NCBI GenBank assembly: GCA_045640985.1
Contig: JAZUFZ010000033.1
Coordinates: 1 to 64,000, forward strand
Origin: Colimorpha sp045640985
Lineage (GTDB): Bacteria > Bacteroidota > Bacteroidia > Bacteroidales > P3
Direction: 5' to 3'
Length of the DNA stretch: 64,000 nt
Shown piece by piece: positions 8,101 to 16,331 of this stretch. The notes beneath the pieces were generated by a model. The model made no database searches. It had not been told where the DNA came from and saw only the letters and a program-made list of their open reading frames with translations. Position numbers and translations under genes: made by a program. How positions within the stretch are numbered: the stretch's first letter is position 1; every line of letters starts with the position of its first letter.

Positions 8101-10848
8101 GATATGGCCGTGGCTCAATTCTCTATTTCCCTGTGAGATGATGTAATACACCCACACATCCTTGTACCGGCTGCCCAGCCGGAGGGTTGCGGTCTCGCCC
8201 ACTTCCTGTTTTTTGGGGGCCTCCACCCACACCAGATCATCGGTCTGGGGCTGGCGCTCTCCTTTCCTTACTATCAGGAAGTTCTCCTCACTTTCTGCCC
8301 CACTATCAACCGAACGGAGCACGACTCTATATCTTCCTGAAGCGAGTGGTTCCAATGATACCGTAACGATACCTTTTCCATCACATATCACCTCTTGCGA
8401 CCGCACCACCTTCGCTCCTTTCCACAAGGATTCCTCATCATATTTCCTGAGGGGGTGCTTCAGTTCGGGTTGGCTGCTCATGGGGGCTTTCAGTATTTCC
8501 ATACGCACTACCCCTGCTATGGGTTCATGATTGAGATTCGTCAGTCCTACCTTTACCTCTGTCTCCGTCAGGCTGGCCACCGTGGGAATGCTGTTTTCCT
8601 TGCCTATCCTGATACTCCTGCCGGCTTCATGGGTTTCGCCGTTGAGATCGGTAACCTTCACCGCTATTTCATACACATAATACCGCGAGTCTTCTTTCAT
8701 ATCCTCTTCCGGCACAAGTGCCGTCCACTCAAATCCGAACGCACCGTCAGCATCACTTCTGGTCTCCCCGCTGGCTATCACTTCCGATTCCGAAACTGCC
8801 GGGTGGTTCAGCACCCAGCCGCGCTTCCACCAGGGAATGATTTCCTCGCGGGTCACACTCCATACCACTTCCGCCCCGCTGATCTTCATTCCGTTATAGG
8901 CTGCTGCCATTCCAGTGGTCTCCACCTTTCCTCCCAAGACGGGCACATCGCTGTTCTGATTGAGGCTTACCATGAATTTCGGCTGCTTGTAACTCTCCAC
9001 CTTTATCTCTGTGCGGTAATAGTTCCGGGTGGCTTTGTCGTATAGTTCTATCCTGTACCACCCATTGAGACCTGTAGCCGGAAGTTCAAAACTTCCCCAG
9101 CACGAGCCGAACCCGTTGGTCTTAACTCCTATGGTGTCTATCTCGTTCCAGTTTACATCCAGCAGGCGTGCCTTGATATCTGCCTGGACCGTATGCCAGC
9201 TGGTATCTTTCCCCCGATACCACACACACGACCATTCTACCCGCTCTCCCGGTCTGTATATCGGCTTGTTGGTGAATATGGATGCTTTCTCCTCTTCGCT
9301 GGAGCTGCTGTTTGTAATGCCGCTCCCTCCGTCTTCGCTATAGCGATAGCCGTTCACTACCGTTGAAAGTTCATATTTCCATTCCCACGAACGCAATTCC
9401 TCTGCTATCCCGAACGAGAACCGGCCCTCTCCGTCTGTCACGCATTCCCATTGCTGCGCCACCTTGCCTGTAGATCTTTTGCTTTTCTCCATCCGGACTT
9501 TGTGCCCTTTCAGGGGCTGGCCGCTTCCGCGCCATACCAGACGGCCCTGCGCCGGTCCGGTCTCCATGATGAAAGCCGCATCGCTGCATCTGTATTCCAC
9601 GGCTGCCACATTGTGATTCATCCCGAAATCGGGACTGTCGCACATCAGCAGGATATAGTCTCCCTGAGGCATTTCCGGCAGTACTGCCAGCGTGTCGTGC
9701 CACCTGTGGTCGCCGCTCGCAGGCAGACTGACCTGCCATTGTTTCAGCGCGGGCTGTTTCAGCAGCAGACGCTTCCGCTTGTCACCGTAGGTGTTCTCTG
9801 TCTCTATCCATGGTATGATTCTCATCCAGCCCTGCTCCATGTTGCGGCTCCGGACCTTTATCCAGTCGGTTTTCCCGCTTTCCACATAATTCATCACCTC
9901 CACTCCCAGTTCTCTCTGCAGTATCGTAGCTTTCAGGTTGCAGCATTCCGCATATCCTCTGTTCCCCGCCTCCTCATGTCTGGCTGTTCCTCCGCGGTCG
10001 CACCACTCCAGAGCCTCCTCCAGCCGGTCCTTCTGGTACAGCCGCTGTGCTGCGAGGGCACAGAGACTGCTTACCTCCTCACAATCCTTTTCTCCATTAT
10101 ATACGTCATAGAGCCGTGTTATCTCTGCTACGAGGGTATCGCACGCCACCGAGGTTCTTCCGCTGAGTCCTTCCAGACGTTCAATCTCCAGATGAAGTCT
10201 CAGCCGCGGCTCTCCGTCCCGGTGAACCTTTATCAGTTCTTCTATGTCCGGAAGCCCTTCCAGGTTCAACCCCATCGCATACCGCGCCACTACGTCCCAC
10301 AGCGTAGGAGTCAGCCAGGGGGCGTTCCCTTCTCTTACCAGCCATTCGTAGCCCCTGATCGGGGTCTTTCCCATCGCCTCGCAGTCCAGCGCCTGCTTCA
10401 GACACCTTCTTACCGTGTCGCGCATACGGCCTGCATCCCACAGCTTATAATCCAGTTCCGGCTCATCGGTAGGACTGTTGCGGTTATATCTGCGGCCGCT
10501 GTATTCGTTATAGAACATACCCTTCATCAGGGCACAGAGCCCCTCTTCCACACTTCCCTTCAGGGGTTTCATCTGCGCCTCCAGCCTCAGCCAGCGTGCA
10601 ATCGCGCTGTCCTCGCTGTCCTCCTTGTACATCATCCCTACGCGGTTCAGTTCCCACGTGGCGCGGATCCGGTTCTGGCTGTCGCCCGCTTTCTCTGCCC
10701 TTGTGCAGTAATCCTGAAGCATATCGTAAGCATCGCTCAGCCTGCGGTCCTGCACCATACGCTCCACCCCTTTCCAGTCATAATCCTGAGCCTTCACGCC
10801 CGAAAAAGTAACCATCATCAGCAATATTAAAATTATACATCTTTTCAT
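5164..10848 (-). CDS. Alpha-2-macroglobulin-like protein, thioester-less
   Basis: An 1894-residue secreted or envelope protein with signal peptide (MKRCIILILLMMVTFSGVKA). Residues about 20-500 are a helical, TPR-like N-terminal region. MG domains begin near 526 with the hallmark FTNKPIYRPGERVEW. The A2M domain lies near 1183 (LLTQWDVRGIAWTQDL). A helical toroid-like region follows from about 1350. The CxEQ thioester motif of trapping macroglobulins is absent; the equivalent area reads CLPYLEELQSPSNIY. Bacterial homologues are thought to guard the envelope against proteases, and thioester-less forms exist. The formylglycine-enzyme-like lipoprotein gene lies 120 bases upstream on the same strand, with no promoter box seen between them, so co-transcription is likely. 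Confidence 0.85.
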   Translation of the reverse strand: MKRCIILILLMMVTFSGVKAQDYDWKGVERMVQDRRLSDAYDMLQDYCTRAEKAGDSQNRIRATWELNRVGMMYKEDSEDSAIARWLRLEAQMKPLKGSVEEGLCALMKGMFYNEYSGRRYNRNSPTDEPELDYKLWDAGRMRDTVRRCLKQALDCEAMGKTPIRGYEWLVREGNAPWLTPTLWDVVARYAMGLNLEGLPDIEELIKVHRDGEPRLRLHLEIERLEGLSGRTSVACDTLVAEITRLYDVYNGEKDCEEVSSLCALAAQRLYQKDRLEEALEWCDRGGTARHEEAGNRGYAECCNLKATILQRELGVEVMNYVESGKTDWIKVRSRNMEQGWMRIIPWIETENTYGDKRKRLLLKQPALKQWQVSLPASGDHRWHDTLAVLPEMPQGDYILLMCDSPDFGMNHNVAAVEYRCSDAAFIMETGPAQGRLVWRGSGQPLKGHKVRMEKSKRSTGKVAQQWECVTDGEGRFSFGIAEELRSWEWKYELSTVVNGYRYSEDGGSGITNSSSSEEEKASIFTNKPIYRPGERVEWSCVWYRGKDTSWHTVQADIKARLLDVNWNEIDTIGVKTNGFGSCWGSFELPATGLNGWYRIELYDKATRNYYRTEIKVESYKQPKFMVSLNQNSDVPVLGGKVETTGMAAAYNGMKISGAEVVWSVTREEIIPWWKRGWVLNHPAVSESEVIASGETRSDADGAFGFEWTALVPEEDMKEDSRYYVYEIAVKVTDLNGETHEAGRSIRIGKENSIPTVASLTETEVKVGLTNLNHEPIAGVVRMEILKAPMSSQPELKHPLRKYDEESLWKGAKVVRSQEVICDGKGIVTVSLEPLASGRYRVVLRSVDSGAESEENFLIVRKGERQPQTDDLVWVEAPKKQEVGETATLRLGSRYKDVWVYYIISQGNRELSHGHIVLNNEIKTLEIPIEESHRGGVGIYFAAIYQNHPSGQSYTIDVPYTNRKLDLHLETFRDKLKPGSREHWTLSVKSQSPQKGVSGKPEMSQITLTMYDAALLNYRNLNWTLNPWPVWRWGIALNQNIHTVSADHYLIYDDHIYGGEWLEASSLKQMLEYGVYAVGGRRMMTKGVAANMAINRVEQEEDVLEEEVFMVAEDAMTDSNIAEEKNDGLSVREEGTQEAGEKTELRQNLNTAAFFIPDLQSNENGEATFEFVAPDLLTQWDVRGIAWTQDLKSGTLQESVITQKELMVVPNVPRFLRHGDRVSMMVKVGNMSDEEQSVAVCLEMSDASTGKAFTDLPSQRITIPSGGSEAVAFEFDVPDNIFVATYRVSARGEHHSDGEMGAVVVLPNRQMVTESMSMYLNGSGEKHYQMSHFGGTPYGLTVEYTSNPLWYAVQCLPYLEELQSPSNIYLANRIYVNATGLQITCDYPEIEKMFALWGEDSAAMESPLEKNENLKESLLRETPWVRTAKAEREQHYAVAQYFNKTQREKELKELVKKLASGQASDGSWGWMPGGRSCSYTTQYIARLMGELRKNGVELPKEVVGSVKKAIKFVDSEEQKYYERYIKNKSNTFNATDIDYLYMRSLWGDVPFAEKSKEAYDYYYKNALKDYNVYDNLYTRAQLALIFYRHGDRTTAQKIASGLRQSALYSDEMGMYWRDNTRGMWWYQRPIETQSMLISVMDEVSEDPVSVGKMQQWLLKQKQTTHWGNDVATTMAVNALLHRGKQSLMDSEVAVYVGGNRIETTAQSGTGYVRKQWLGEEIAPEMGSVTLRAEHKEGISWGAMYYQYFEDLDKIPYSETGIKLQKDLFRENPDGTLTKTTTFKVGDKVRVRILIDCDRTLEFLELKDGRASAFEPVSTASGWNWNGGLSYYADIHDASSSFFIQRLERGKYVLEYGLYVNAAGDYSNGICTMQCMYAPEFRAHTAGFRVSVSDK

Positions 10849-10969
10849 ATAGACAGATTTTTTATAACCTCATGAGAGAATCTTTTCTATCCTTTAACGC
10901 AGGAATCGCCTCCTATCATATACCGTTATGAATATTTAACAGCCGCTCCTGCCGCTTTTCCTCGCGCTC

Positions 10970-12988
10970 CTACCGGGTCTCCACATCCTTGACCAGCCGC
11001 ACGGCACAGCGCTGGGAACGGTATATGGGATAGAGGTACGCATCCATTCCCACCACGAAATAGAGACAGTAGGCCTGCTGCTTGTCATAGTGGATGGTGG
11101 TCCAGTAATAGCCGTATTTGTCTGGTCCTTCCACTCCTTCCCTGAAATTGCACTTGCGGTAGAAATCCTCCTGCGCATGATTTATGACTTCATCACAATC
11201 CGTGAAGGGTTTCGATACAGGCCATGCGGTCTGCGGCATCTCAGTTCCGTATGGCACATTGATTCCTTCTATCATGTCTTCCGGGGTGATGGTCTGCGCC
11301 TGATGATAGATCTGAAAGTGGCACACACCCGCTGCGGGCAGGAACACGGCCCCCATCCGTTCCATGAGCTGCCACTGCTGCTCGCTGAACTGATAGGTAT
11401 TCTCCGCACGGAAAGTATCTACGCAATGCTGCATCCAGTCGTCCGGCAGGAGCATGATTCCGGGCATGTCCGAATGAAGCTTTTCGCCGGAGGTGTATTC
11501 TATGATGGCGAACGCGTGAAGATAAAAGGCATTCGGACGCATCGTAAAGAGATAGTTCCACTCATGGTTGCTCAAGGTACGCCATTCTCCCGGGGCATCG
11601 TATCCGTTCTGAATCCGGTTATATACGCCCCAGTCGTATGCCGTGCCGTCAATATTCTTCTCGCCGCTCGCCCCGTAATAGGCTGCGTTGGTCACATGAT
11701 AGTAGGGCGGGTGGTCACGATATCCGCTCGTGCCCCAGCCGAAAAGGTCTATCCAGCCCGGATATTTTGCATCGGACTTCGTGTTGTCCTCCCCTATGAT
11801 GTCGGTCTGGCGGTCCGCAAAACGGAATGTAGAGGTAACCGCGTTATATTGCAGATTACCCTTCGAGAAACGTACCTTCCTGTCGGGACGGACGCTGAAT
11901 TCCCCGGGAAGTTCGCCGTTTGCCAGCTCGTATGTGCGATCCTGGTCGCGGGCGGAATATATCCTGCCGTCGGAGATGGAGTCAATAAAGTATTCGTCGG
12001 GCATCCAGTTGGACACATTCTCTTTCGTGCCACTCAGCGCAAGCCGGAATCCCAGCGTGCTCAGTTTCTTTTCCGGCACCCAGAAATTGCGGAAGGAACT
12101 GTGCATATTCCCCTCCTCATCCGACCAGCTTCCGCCGCGTCCCACCCGATATACCCCTTCCTCCGGGCCTTTCGGATTCCTGACGGGACGCGAAAATTCC
12201 ATCAGATACGGATTGTCCCCCGACTGCTTGAACCAGAAGCGTATGTTTTCCGCATTATCTACCCAGTCCGGCGCACCTAATATCTCGCGCAGCGAGAGGA
12301 GGTAGGCATCCTTGTCGTACCAGTCTGCGCACCATTCCCACACGTTCCCCGACATATCGTAAAGCCCTGCCTCGTTGGGAACGAGCGAACCCACCGGGTG
12401 CGTCTGGTCTTCGGCATTGATCTTGCTCCAGCCCACGGCCATCACATCGTCCCCGCCGGGATAGTGATAGCCCTTGCTGCGGTTTCCTCCCCGGGCGGCA
12501 TATTCCCATTCCGCCTCGGTGGGCAGACGGAACGTCACCCCTGTAAGGGCGTTCAGCCGCGCGATGAATTCCTCTACCTCAGCGTACGAGACCTGCTCCA
12601 CCGGAAGATCTTCCCCCTTGAAGTTGGAAGGATTATATCCCATCACAGCTTCCCAGAGCCTCTGGGTTACCTCATATTTTCCCATGTAGAAACCGTTCAG
12701 TTCCACGCCATGCAGAGGCGTCTCGTCAGCGTAGGTCATCGGACCCGCCTCTTCGGTCATCTTCGACTCCACCTGAACCGCCTCGCCGCCTCTCTTGTAG
12801 GACTGCGCAACCGACATCTCCACTTTGCTCCCCATCATAAACTCACCGCCCGTCACGTGGACCATCTCGAACCTGCAACCGTTCACCTCGAAGAACATCT
12901 GATCCGGACGCTCCTGCGCCCCGCATCCCACGCCCCCCGACACCAGAAGCGCGAGACACAGCCCTAATCGGATAAAAATATTTTTCAT
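10970..12988 (-). CDS. Lipoprotein-like protein with two formylglycine-generating-enzyme-fold (SUMF1) regions
   Basis: I start the gene at ATG 12988 (MKNIFIRLGLCLALLVSGGV), giving 672 residues; a longer reading frame upstream has no signal sequence at its start. The signal is followed by a Cys (GVGCGAQE), a possible lipid site. Domain 1 (about 30-330) has FGE-sulfatase features: GGEFMMGS, DETPLHGVELNGFYMGKYEV, RLPTEAEWEYAARGG, GNVWEWCADW, GFRLALSG. Domain 2 (about 350-670) begins RKVRFSKGNLQYNA, a degenerate Bacteroidota version of the fold. The active-site cysteines of true FGE are not evident, so a structural or binding role is more likely than sulfatase activation. Probably first gene of an operon with the macroglobulin. 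Confidence 0.8.
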   Translation of the reverse strand: MKNIFIRLGLCLALLVSGGVGCGAQERPDQMFFEVNGCRFEMVHVTGGEFMMGSKVEMSVAQSYKRGGEAVQVESKMTEEAGPMTYADETPLHGVELNGFYMGKYEVTQRLWEAVMGYNPSNFKGEDLPVEQVSYAEVEEFIARLNALTGVTFRLPTEAEWEYAARGGNRSKGYHYPGGDDVMAVGWSKINAEDQTHPVGSLVPNEAGLYDMSGNVWEWCADWYDKDAYLLSLREILGAPDWVDNAENIRFWFKQSGDNPYLMEFSRPVRNPKGPEEGVYRVGRGGSWSDEEGNMHSSFRNFWVPEKKLSTLGFRLALSGTKENVSNWMPDEYFIDSISDGRIYSARDQDRTYELANGELPGEFSVRPDRKVRFSKGNLQYNAVTSTFRFADRQTDIIGEDNTKSDAKYPGWIDLFGWGTSGYRDHPPYYHVTNAAYYGASGEKNIDGTAYDWGVYNRIQNGYDAPGEWRTLSNHEWNYLFTMRPNAFYLHAFAIIEYTSGEKLHSDMPGIMLLPDDWMQHCVDTFRAENTYQFSEQQWQLMERMGAVFLPAAGVCHFQIYHQAQTITPEDMIEGINVPYGTEMPQTAWPVSKPFTDCDEVINHAQEDFYRKCNFREGVEGPDKYGYYWTTIHYDKQQAYCLYFVVGMDAYLYPIYRSQRCAVRLVKDVETR

Positions 12989-13104
12989 AGCCTGATTTTT
13001 TTTGATTTGTCTAATGTTTTTTCTCAAGAAGCCGCCCCAAACATCCGCCCTACGCTGGTGGCAACCAGTCATTTACCAGAACACCGCCAGAGACAACTTT
13101 AATG

Positions 13105-13112
13105 CAAATATA
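13105..13112 (-). promoter_or_regulatory. -7 box for the SUMF1/macroglobulin operon
   Basis: On the minus strand TATATTTG, followed by CAT, fits TAnnTTTG. Transcription would begin near 13098, about 110 bases before the ATG at 12988. Confidence 0.6.
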
Positions 13113-13233
13113 CAAAAAAAATACAACAGCCGCGCGAAATGGCAAAATTTATTTTGCATTTCCGAGGCCCGCAGCGTCACAAACCGAAGAAATCCATACA
13201 CTACTATTCCGCACTTTCAGCGACATTTGCAAT

Positions 13234-13353
13234 GGGTAACTCCCTTCTATCTTCTTTTTATCTCCAGTTTATCTTTTTTCTATCTCTTATTCTTAGAAAA
13301 GGAGATAAAAAGAAGTTAATATGGAGATAAAAAGAAGATAGAAGGGAGTTACC
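13234..13353. repeat. Long palindromic intergenic element, copy 1
   Basis: A ~120-base element that begins GGGTAACTCCCTTCTATC and ends with its exact inverse GATAGAAGGGAGTTACCC. The outer 30 or so base pairs are perfectly complementary; the inner part (AGTTTATC...GTTAATAT) pairs imperfectly around a central TTCTTAGAA. Copies 2 and 3 are almost identical and copy 4 has diverged. No credible ORF, no transposase and no flanking duplication are visible. It lies between the SUMF1-like operon promoter and the aqpZ terminator. Confidence 0.9.
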
Positions 13354-13412
13354 CCTATAATAATATTGAGAAACAGGGTTGTATGGAGGAGGTAATGCGC
13401 CTGTAAAATATT

Positions 13413-13452
13413 AAAGAGATGCTCTACGCTATGATAGGGCATCTCTTTTACC
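13413..13452 (-). terminator. Terminator after aqpZ
   Basis: AAAGAGATGC and GCATCTCTTT form a 10-bp stem with a 16-base loop, followed on the minus strand by AATATTTT. It lies about 40 bases beyond the aqpZ stop codon. Confidence 0.7.
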
Positions 13453-13486
13453 TGCCTCCATCGGAGGCTACACGATAAAGGGAGAA

Positions 13487-14200
13487 TTATTTCTCGGTCT
13501 TAGGATAGAGGGCTCTGTAGGCGAGGCCTGCGAGGGCGGCTCCGCACAGCGGGGCAAGAATGAAGAGCCAGAGCTGTCCCCAGGCGCACCAGCCGTCAGC
13601 ATTTGCGAAAAGACACTGGCTGAAAGAGCGTGCGGGGTTTACGCTGGTGTTGGTGAGCGGAATGCTGATGAGGTGGATAAGCACGAGGGTGAGACCGATT
13701 GCGAGGCCGGCGAAAGCACCGTTGCCGTGGCGGGAGTCGGTTACCCCCAAGATCACCATCAGAAATACGAAGGTAAGAACGGCTTCCACGAGAAAGGCTC
13801 CGCAGGCAGAGAGGGAGAGATAGCCTTCACCGGCTGCCTGTGCGAAATCAGCTCCGAAACCGTTGGCTGCGAATACGCCGGTATTGCCGAGACCTGCACA
13901 GGTCCATACGGCATAGAGGATACAGCCGGCGAGAGCGGCTCCGATGAACTGTGCTGCCCAGTAGATGAGCATCTCCTTGAAGGACATTCTGCCGTTTACG
14001 AATACGCCGAAACTGACGGCGGGGTTCAGATGCGCACCGGAGATATGACCGATACCGTATGCCATGGCTATTACGGTAAGACCGAAAGCGATAGCAACAC
14101 CGAGAAATCCGACATGGCCGAACAGGGCTGTACCGCAGCCGCCCAGTACGAGTACTCCAGTTCCGAGGAGTTCTGCAAAGAATTTACTGCATGTTTTCAT
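13487..14200 (-). CDS. aqpZ: Aquaporin Z, water channel
   Basis: A 237-residue inner-membrane MIP-family channel with six membrane segments. Both NPA boxes are present: SGAHLNPAVSFG in loop B and TNTSVNPARSF in loop E. The helix-5 His (LVLIHLISIP) and the Thr/Ser just before the second NPA match the narrow selectivity filter of AqpZ, so water rather than glycerol is the likely substrate. GGCGTALFG near the N-terminus is also as in AqpZ. It is last in a minus-strand run after the small membrane protein (43-base gap) and is followed by a terminator. I see no own -7 box in that short gap. Confidence 0.95.
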   Translation of the reverse strand: MKTCSKFFAELLGTGVLVLGGCGTALFGHVGFLGVAIAFGLTVIAMAYGIGHISGAHLNPAVSFGVFVNGRMSFKEMLIYWAAQFIGAALAGCILYAVWTCAGLGNTGVFAANGFGADFAQAAGEGYLSLSACGAFLVEAVLTFVFLMVILGVTDSRHGNGAFAGLAIGLTLVLIHLISIPLTNTSVNPARSFSQCLFANADGWCAWGQLWLFILAPLCGAALAGLAYRALYPKTEK

Positions 14201-14243
14201 AATAAATAGGTTTTAGTGAATAAAAAAATGATTTTGTGTTTTT

Positions 14244-14750
14244 TCAGTCAGTAGTATGGGATTCGTCGTCTTCCGCCCCGTGGGTCTCCATAGTGTCTGT
14301 ATCATCTTCCTGCTGCGGGTCGTCCTGCTGAAGGGCGAGGATGCGGCGGAGGGTAAAGAAATAGTAGCAGACGAAGAGGAGCGTAAGCATGATGTCGCCG
14401 AATGCGAGCCGGTCCTTCCCGAGGAAGAGCAGCGGAAGCAGGAGGAGAAGCAGCTGCGCGAGGGTGTAGCAATGGAATCCGTTCATGCGGAGTTTCCACA
14501 TAAGAATGACTCCCGTAAGCGAGAGGGCATAGAGCAGCGCCGAGAGGGCATAGAAGGAGCGCGGCGTGGAGAGTATCATATCTAAGGCTACCTGATACTG
14601 CTCGGGAAGCGAGAAGGCTCCCGACTGGAAGACCTCCATCATGGCAGGCAGCGTGAGTGCGTAGATCAGATTGGAGAGGAACATGAATCCCGACCCGATA
14701 AGGCTGAGCACCAGCACGAAGCGAAAGGATCTGATAAGCGGGTTCATCAT
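14244..14750 (-). CDS. Small hypothetical membrane protein
   Basis: A 168-residue protein with about four hydrophobic helices (FVLVLSLIGSGFMFLSNLIY, SFYALSALLYALSLTGVILM, LAQLLLLLLPLLFL, DIMLTLLFVCYYFF) and a very acidic tail (QQDDPQQEDDTDTMETHGAE). I do not recognise a family beyond general small Bacteroidales membrane proteins. Its ATG overlaps the pyrF stop (ATGA), so it is translated together with pyrF. The acidic tail should face the cytoplasm if four segments span the membrane. Confidence 0.7.
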   Translation of the reverse strand: MMNPLIRSFRFVLVLSLIGSGFMFLSNLIYALTLPAMMEVFQSGAFSLPEQYQVALDMILSTPRSFYALSALLYALSLTGVILMWKLRMNGFHCYTLAQLLLLLLPLLFLGKDRLAFGDIMLTLLFVCYYFFTLRRILALQQDDPQQEDDTDTMETHGAEDDESHTTD

Positions 14751-15586
14751 CTGGCGAGTTTTTGAATTTGCTGGGCCATTTTCTGCTGCAGGTCAAGCGC
14801 CTGGGCGCGGGCTGCGCTGGCGAAATCGGTTCCGGAGGAGGCGTAGATGATACCGCGGGAAGAGTTTACGAGGAGACCGCACTGGGAGGTAAGGCCGTAA
14901 CGGCATACATCTTCAAGGCTTCCGCCCTGAGCCCCGATGCCGGGTACGAGCAGGAAATGCTCCGGGGCTATGTCCCGCACGGTGGTGAGCTGGTCAGCCT
15001 TGGTGGCCCCCACCACATACATCATGTTTTCGGAACTGCCCCACTGCTGGGAGGTGGTGAGTACGGTCTGGAAGAGCGTCTGGGAGTTCTGCGTGTTCTG
15101 GAGATACTGAAAATCGTATGCACCGGGATTGGAGGTGAGGGCGAGGAGGATAACCCACTTGCCGGGATAGGTGGTGAAGGGGGTTACGGAATCTGCCCCC
15201 ATATAGGGAGCCACCGTAAGAGCGTCGAAGTTGAAGTCGCCTTCGGGGTCAAGGAATGCCTTGGCATATTGCTTGGAAGTGTTTCCTATATCGCCCCGCT
15301 TGGCGTCTGCGATAGTGAACACGCTTTTTTTCAGAGAATGGATATAGTCCATGGTGAGTTTCAACTGGCGGAGACCTTCGAGCCCCTGGGCTTCATAGAA
15401 AGCAAGGTTCGGCTTGTAGGCCACGCAAAGGTCGATCGTGGCGTCGATGATGGCACGGTTGAACTGGAATACTGCGTCGGGCTGCCCCTGAAGATGGGCA
15501 GGCAGTTTTGCGGGATCGGTATCAAGACCCACACAGAGGAACGACTGGCGTTCGAGAATCAGGTTGAAAAGTTCTTGCTTGGTCAT
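14747..15586 (-). CDS. pyrF: Orotidine 5'-phosphate decarboxylase (type 2)
   Basis: A 279-residue cytosolic enzyme of de novo pyrimidine synthesis that converts OMP to UMP. The longer type 2 family is identified by LCVGLDTDPAKLP at the N-terminus and by the active-site stretch FTIADAKRGDIGNTSKQY, which holds the catalytic Asp-Lys-Asp set. LLVPGIGAQGG near the C-terminus is the phosphate-binding loop. The length is normal. It overlaps the next gene by 3 bases and lies 57 bases after the ABC ATPase stop. Confidence 0.95.
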   Translation of the reverse strand: MTKQELFNLILERQSFLCVGLDTDPAKLPAHLQGQPDAVFQFNRAIIDATIDLCVAYKPNLAFYEAQGLEGLRQLKLTMDYIHSLKKSVFTIADAKRGDIGNTSKQYAKAFLDPEGDFNFDALTVAPYMGADSVTPFTTYPGKWVILLALTSNPGAYDFQYLQNTQNSQTLFQTVLTTSQQWGSSENMMYVVGATKADQLTTVRDIAPEHFLLVPGIGAQGGSLEDVCRYGLTSQCGLLVNSSRGIIYASSGTDFASAARAQALDLQQKMAQQIQKLAR

Positions 15587-15643
15587 TATGGGTGTGTGTG
15601 TTTTATTCGTTAATCGTATGTTTCGTACAGAAACCGCATCTTT

Positions 15644-16327
15644 TTACTGCAGATGACGGAAAGTCTGGGTAAGCTGGCCGGCGGTAAGGTTGCGCTGGTC
15701 GGCTACGAGTTTTCCGTGGTTGATGATGACAGCCCGGGAACAGAGCGCTTCCACTTCCTGCATGATATGGGTGGAAAGGAGGACCGTCTTGGTCTTGGAG
15801 ACATTGCGGATAAGGGCGCGAATCTCTTCAAGCTGGATGGGGTCGAGACCTGTGGTAGGTTCGTCGAGAATAAGCACCTCGGGGTCGTGGATGAGCGCCT
15901 GGGAAAGGCCTACACGCTGGCGGTAGCCCTTGGAAAGCTGGGAGATCCGCTTGTGAGCCTCGGGAGTGAGACCGGTGAGCGTCAGCATCTCATCGACCCG
16001 CTGCGCGGGAGAAGGAATATGATAGAGCCCGGCGATGAACAGCAGGAACTCCTTTACATACATATCTAAATAGAGCGGGTTGTGTTCAGGAAGATAGCCG
16101 ATATGACGGCGGACCTCCAACGGGTCATCGTAGATGCTGTGGCCGCAGATGGTGGCTTCTCCTTCCGAAGGAGGAAGATAGCAGGTAAGAATCTTCATAA
16201 GGGTGGACTTTCCTGCTCCGTTAGGGCCGAGCAGTCCGATGATCTCCCCCTTTTCAGCCGAAAACGAGACGTCATCAAGGGCTTTCTGGGTGGAGTATAG
16301 TTTGGTGATATGCTGAACTTGTATCAT
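15644..16327 (-). CDS. ABC transporter ATP-binding protein, GldA-like
   Basis: Started at ATG 16327 (MIQVQHITKLYSTQKALDDV), giving 227 residues. Walker A is GLLGPNGAGKST, the signature QLSKGYRQRVGLSQAL, Walker B VLILDEPTTGLDP, and the switch His is in LLSTHIM. RRHIGYLPEHNPLYLDMYV is characteristic of the GldA-like ABC-2 group of Bacteroidota. GldA proteins are usually near 300 residues; the C-terminal accessory domain is absent here. No permease gene is adjacent, so its membrane partner must be elsewhere. The start lies 4 bases after the stop of the amidase gene, so the two are surely co-transcribed. Confidence 0.85.
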   Translation of the reverse strand: MIQVQHITKLYSTQKALDDVSFSAEKGEIIGLLGPNGAGKSTLMKILTCYLPPSEGEATICGHSIYDDPLEVRRHIGYLPEHNPLYLDMYVKEFLLFIAGLYHIPSPAQRVDEMLTLTGLTPEAHKRISQLSKGYRQRVGLSQALIHDPEVLILDEPTTGLDPIQLEEIRALIRNVSKTKTVLLSTHIMQEVEALCSRAVIINHGKLVADQRNLTAGQLTQTFRHLQ

Positions 16328-16331
16328 AATG

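Noticed and set aside
9451..10830. 459-codon plus-strand ORF opposite the macroglobulin gene
   Set aside because: It is the antisense shadow of a well-supported gene; composition and lack of any domain argue against coding.
13139..13330. Short ORF reading through element copy 1 (similar peptides arise at copies 3 and 4)
   Set aside because: The recurring peptide is simply the translation of the repeat; ends and frames are not conserved and no ribosome site is present.
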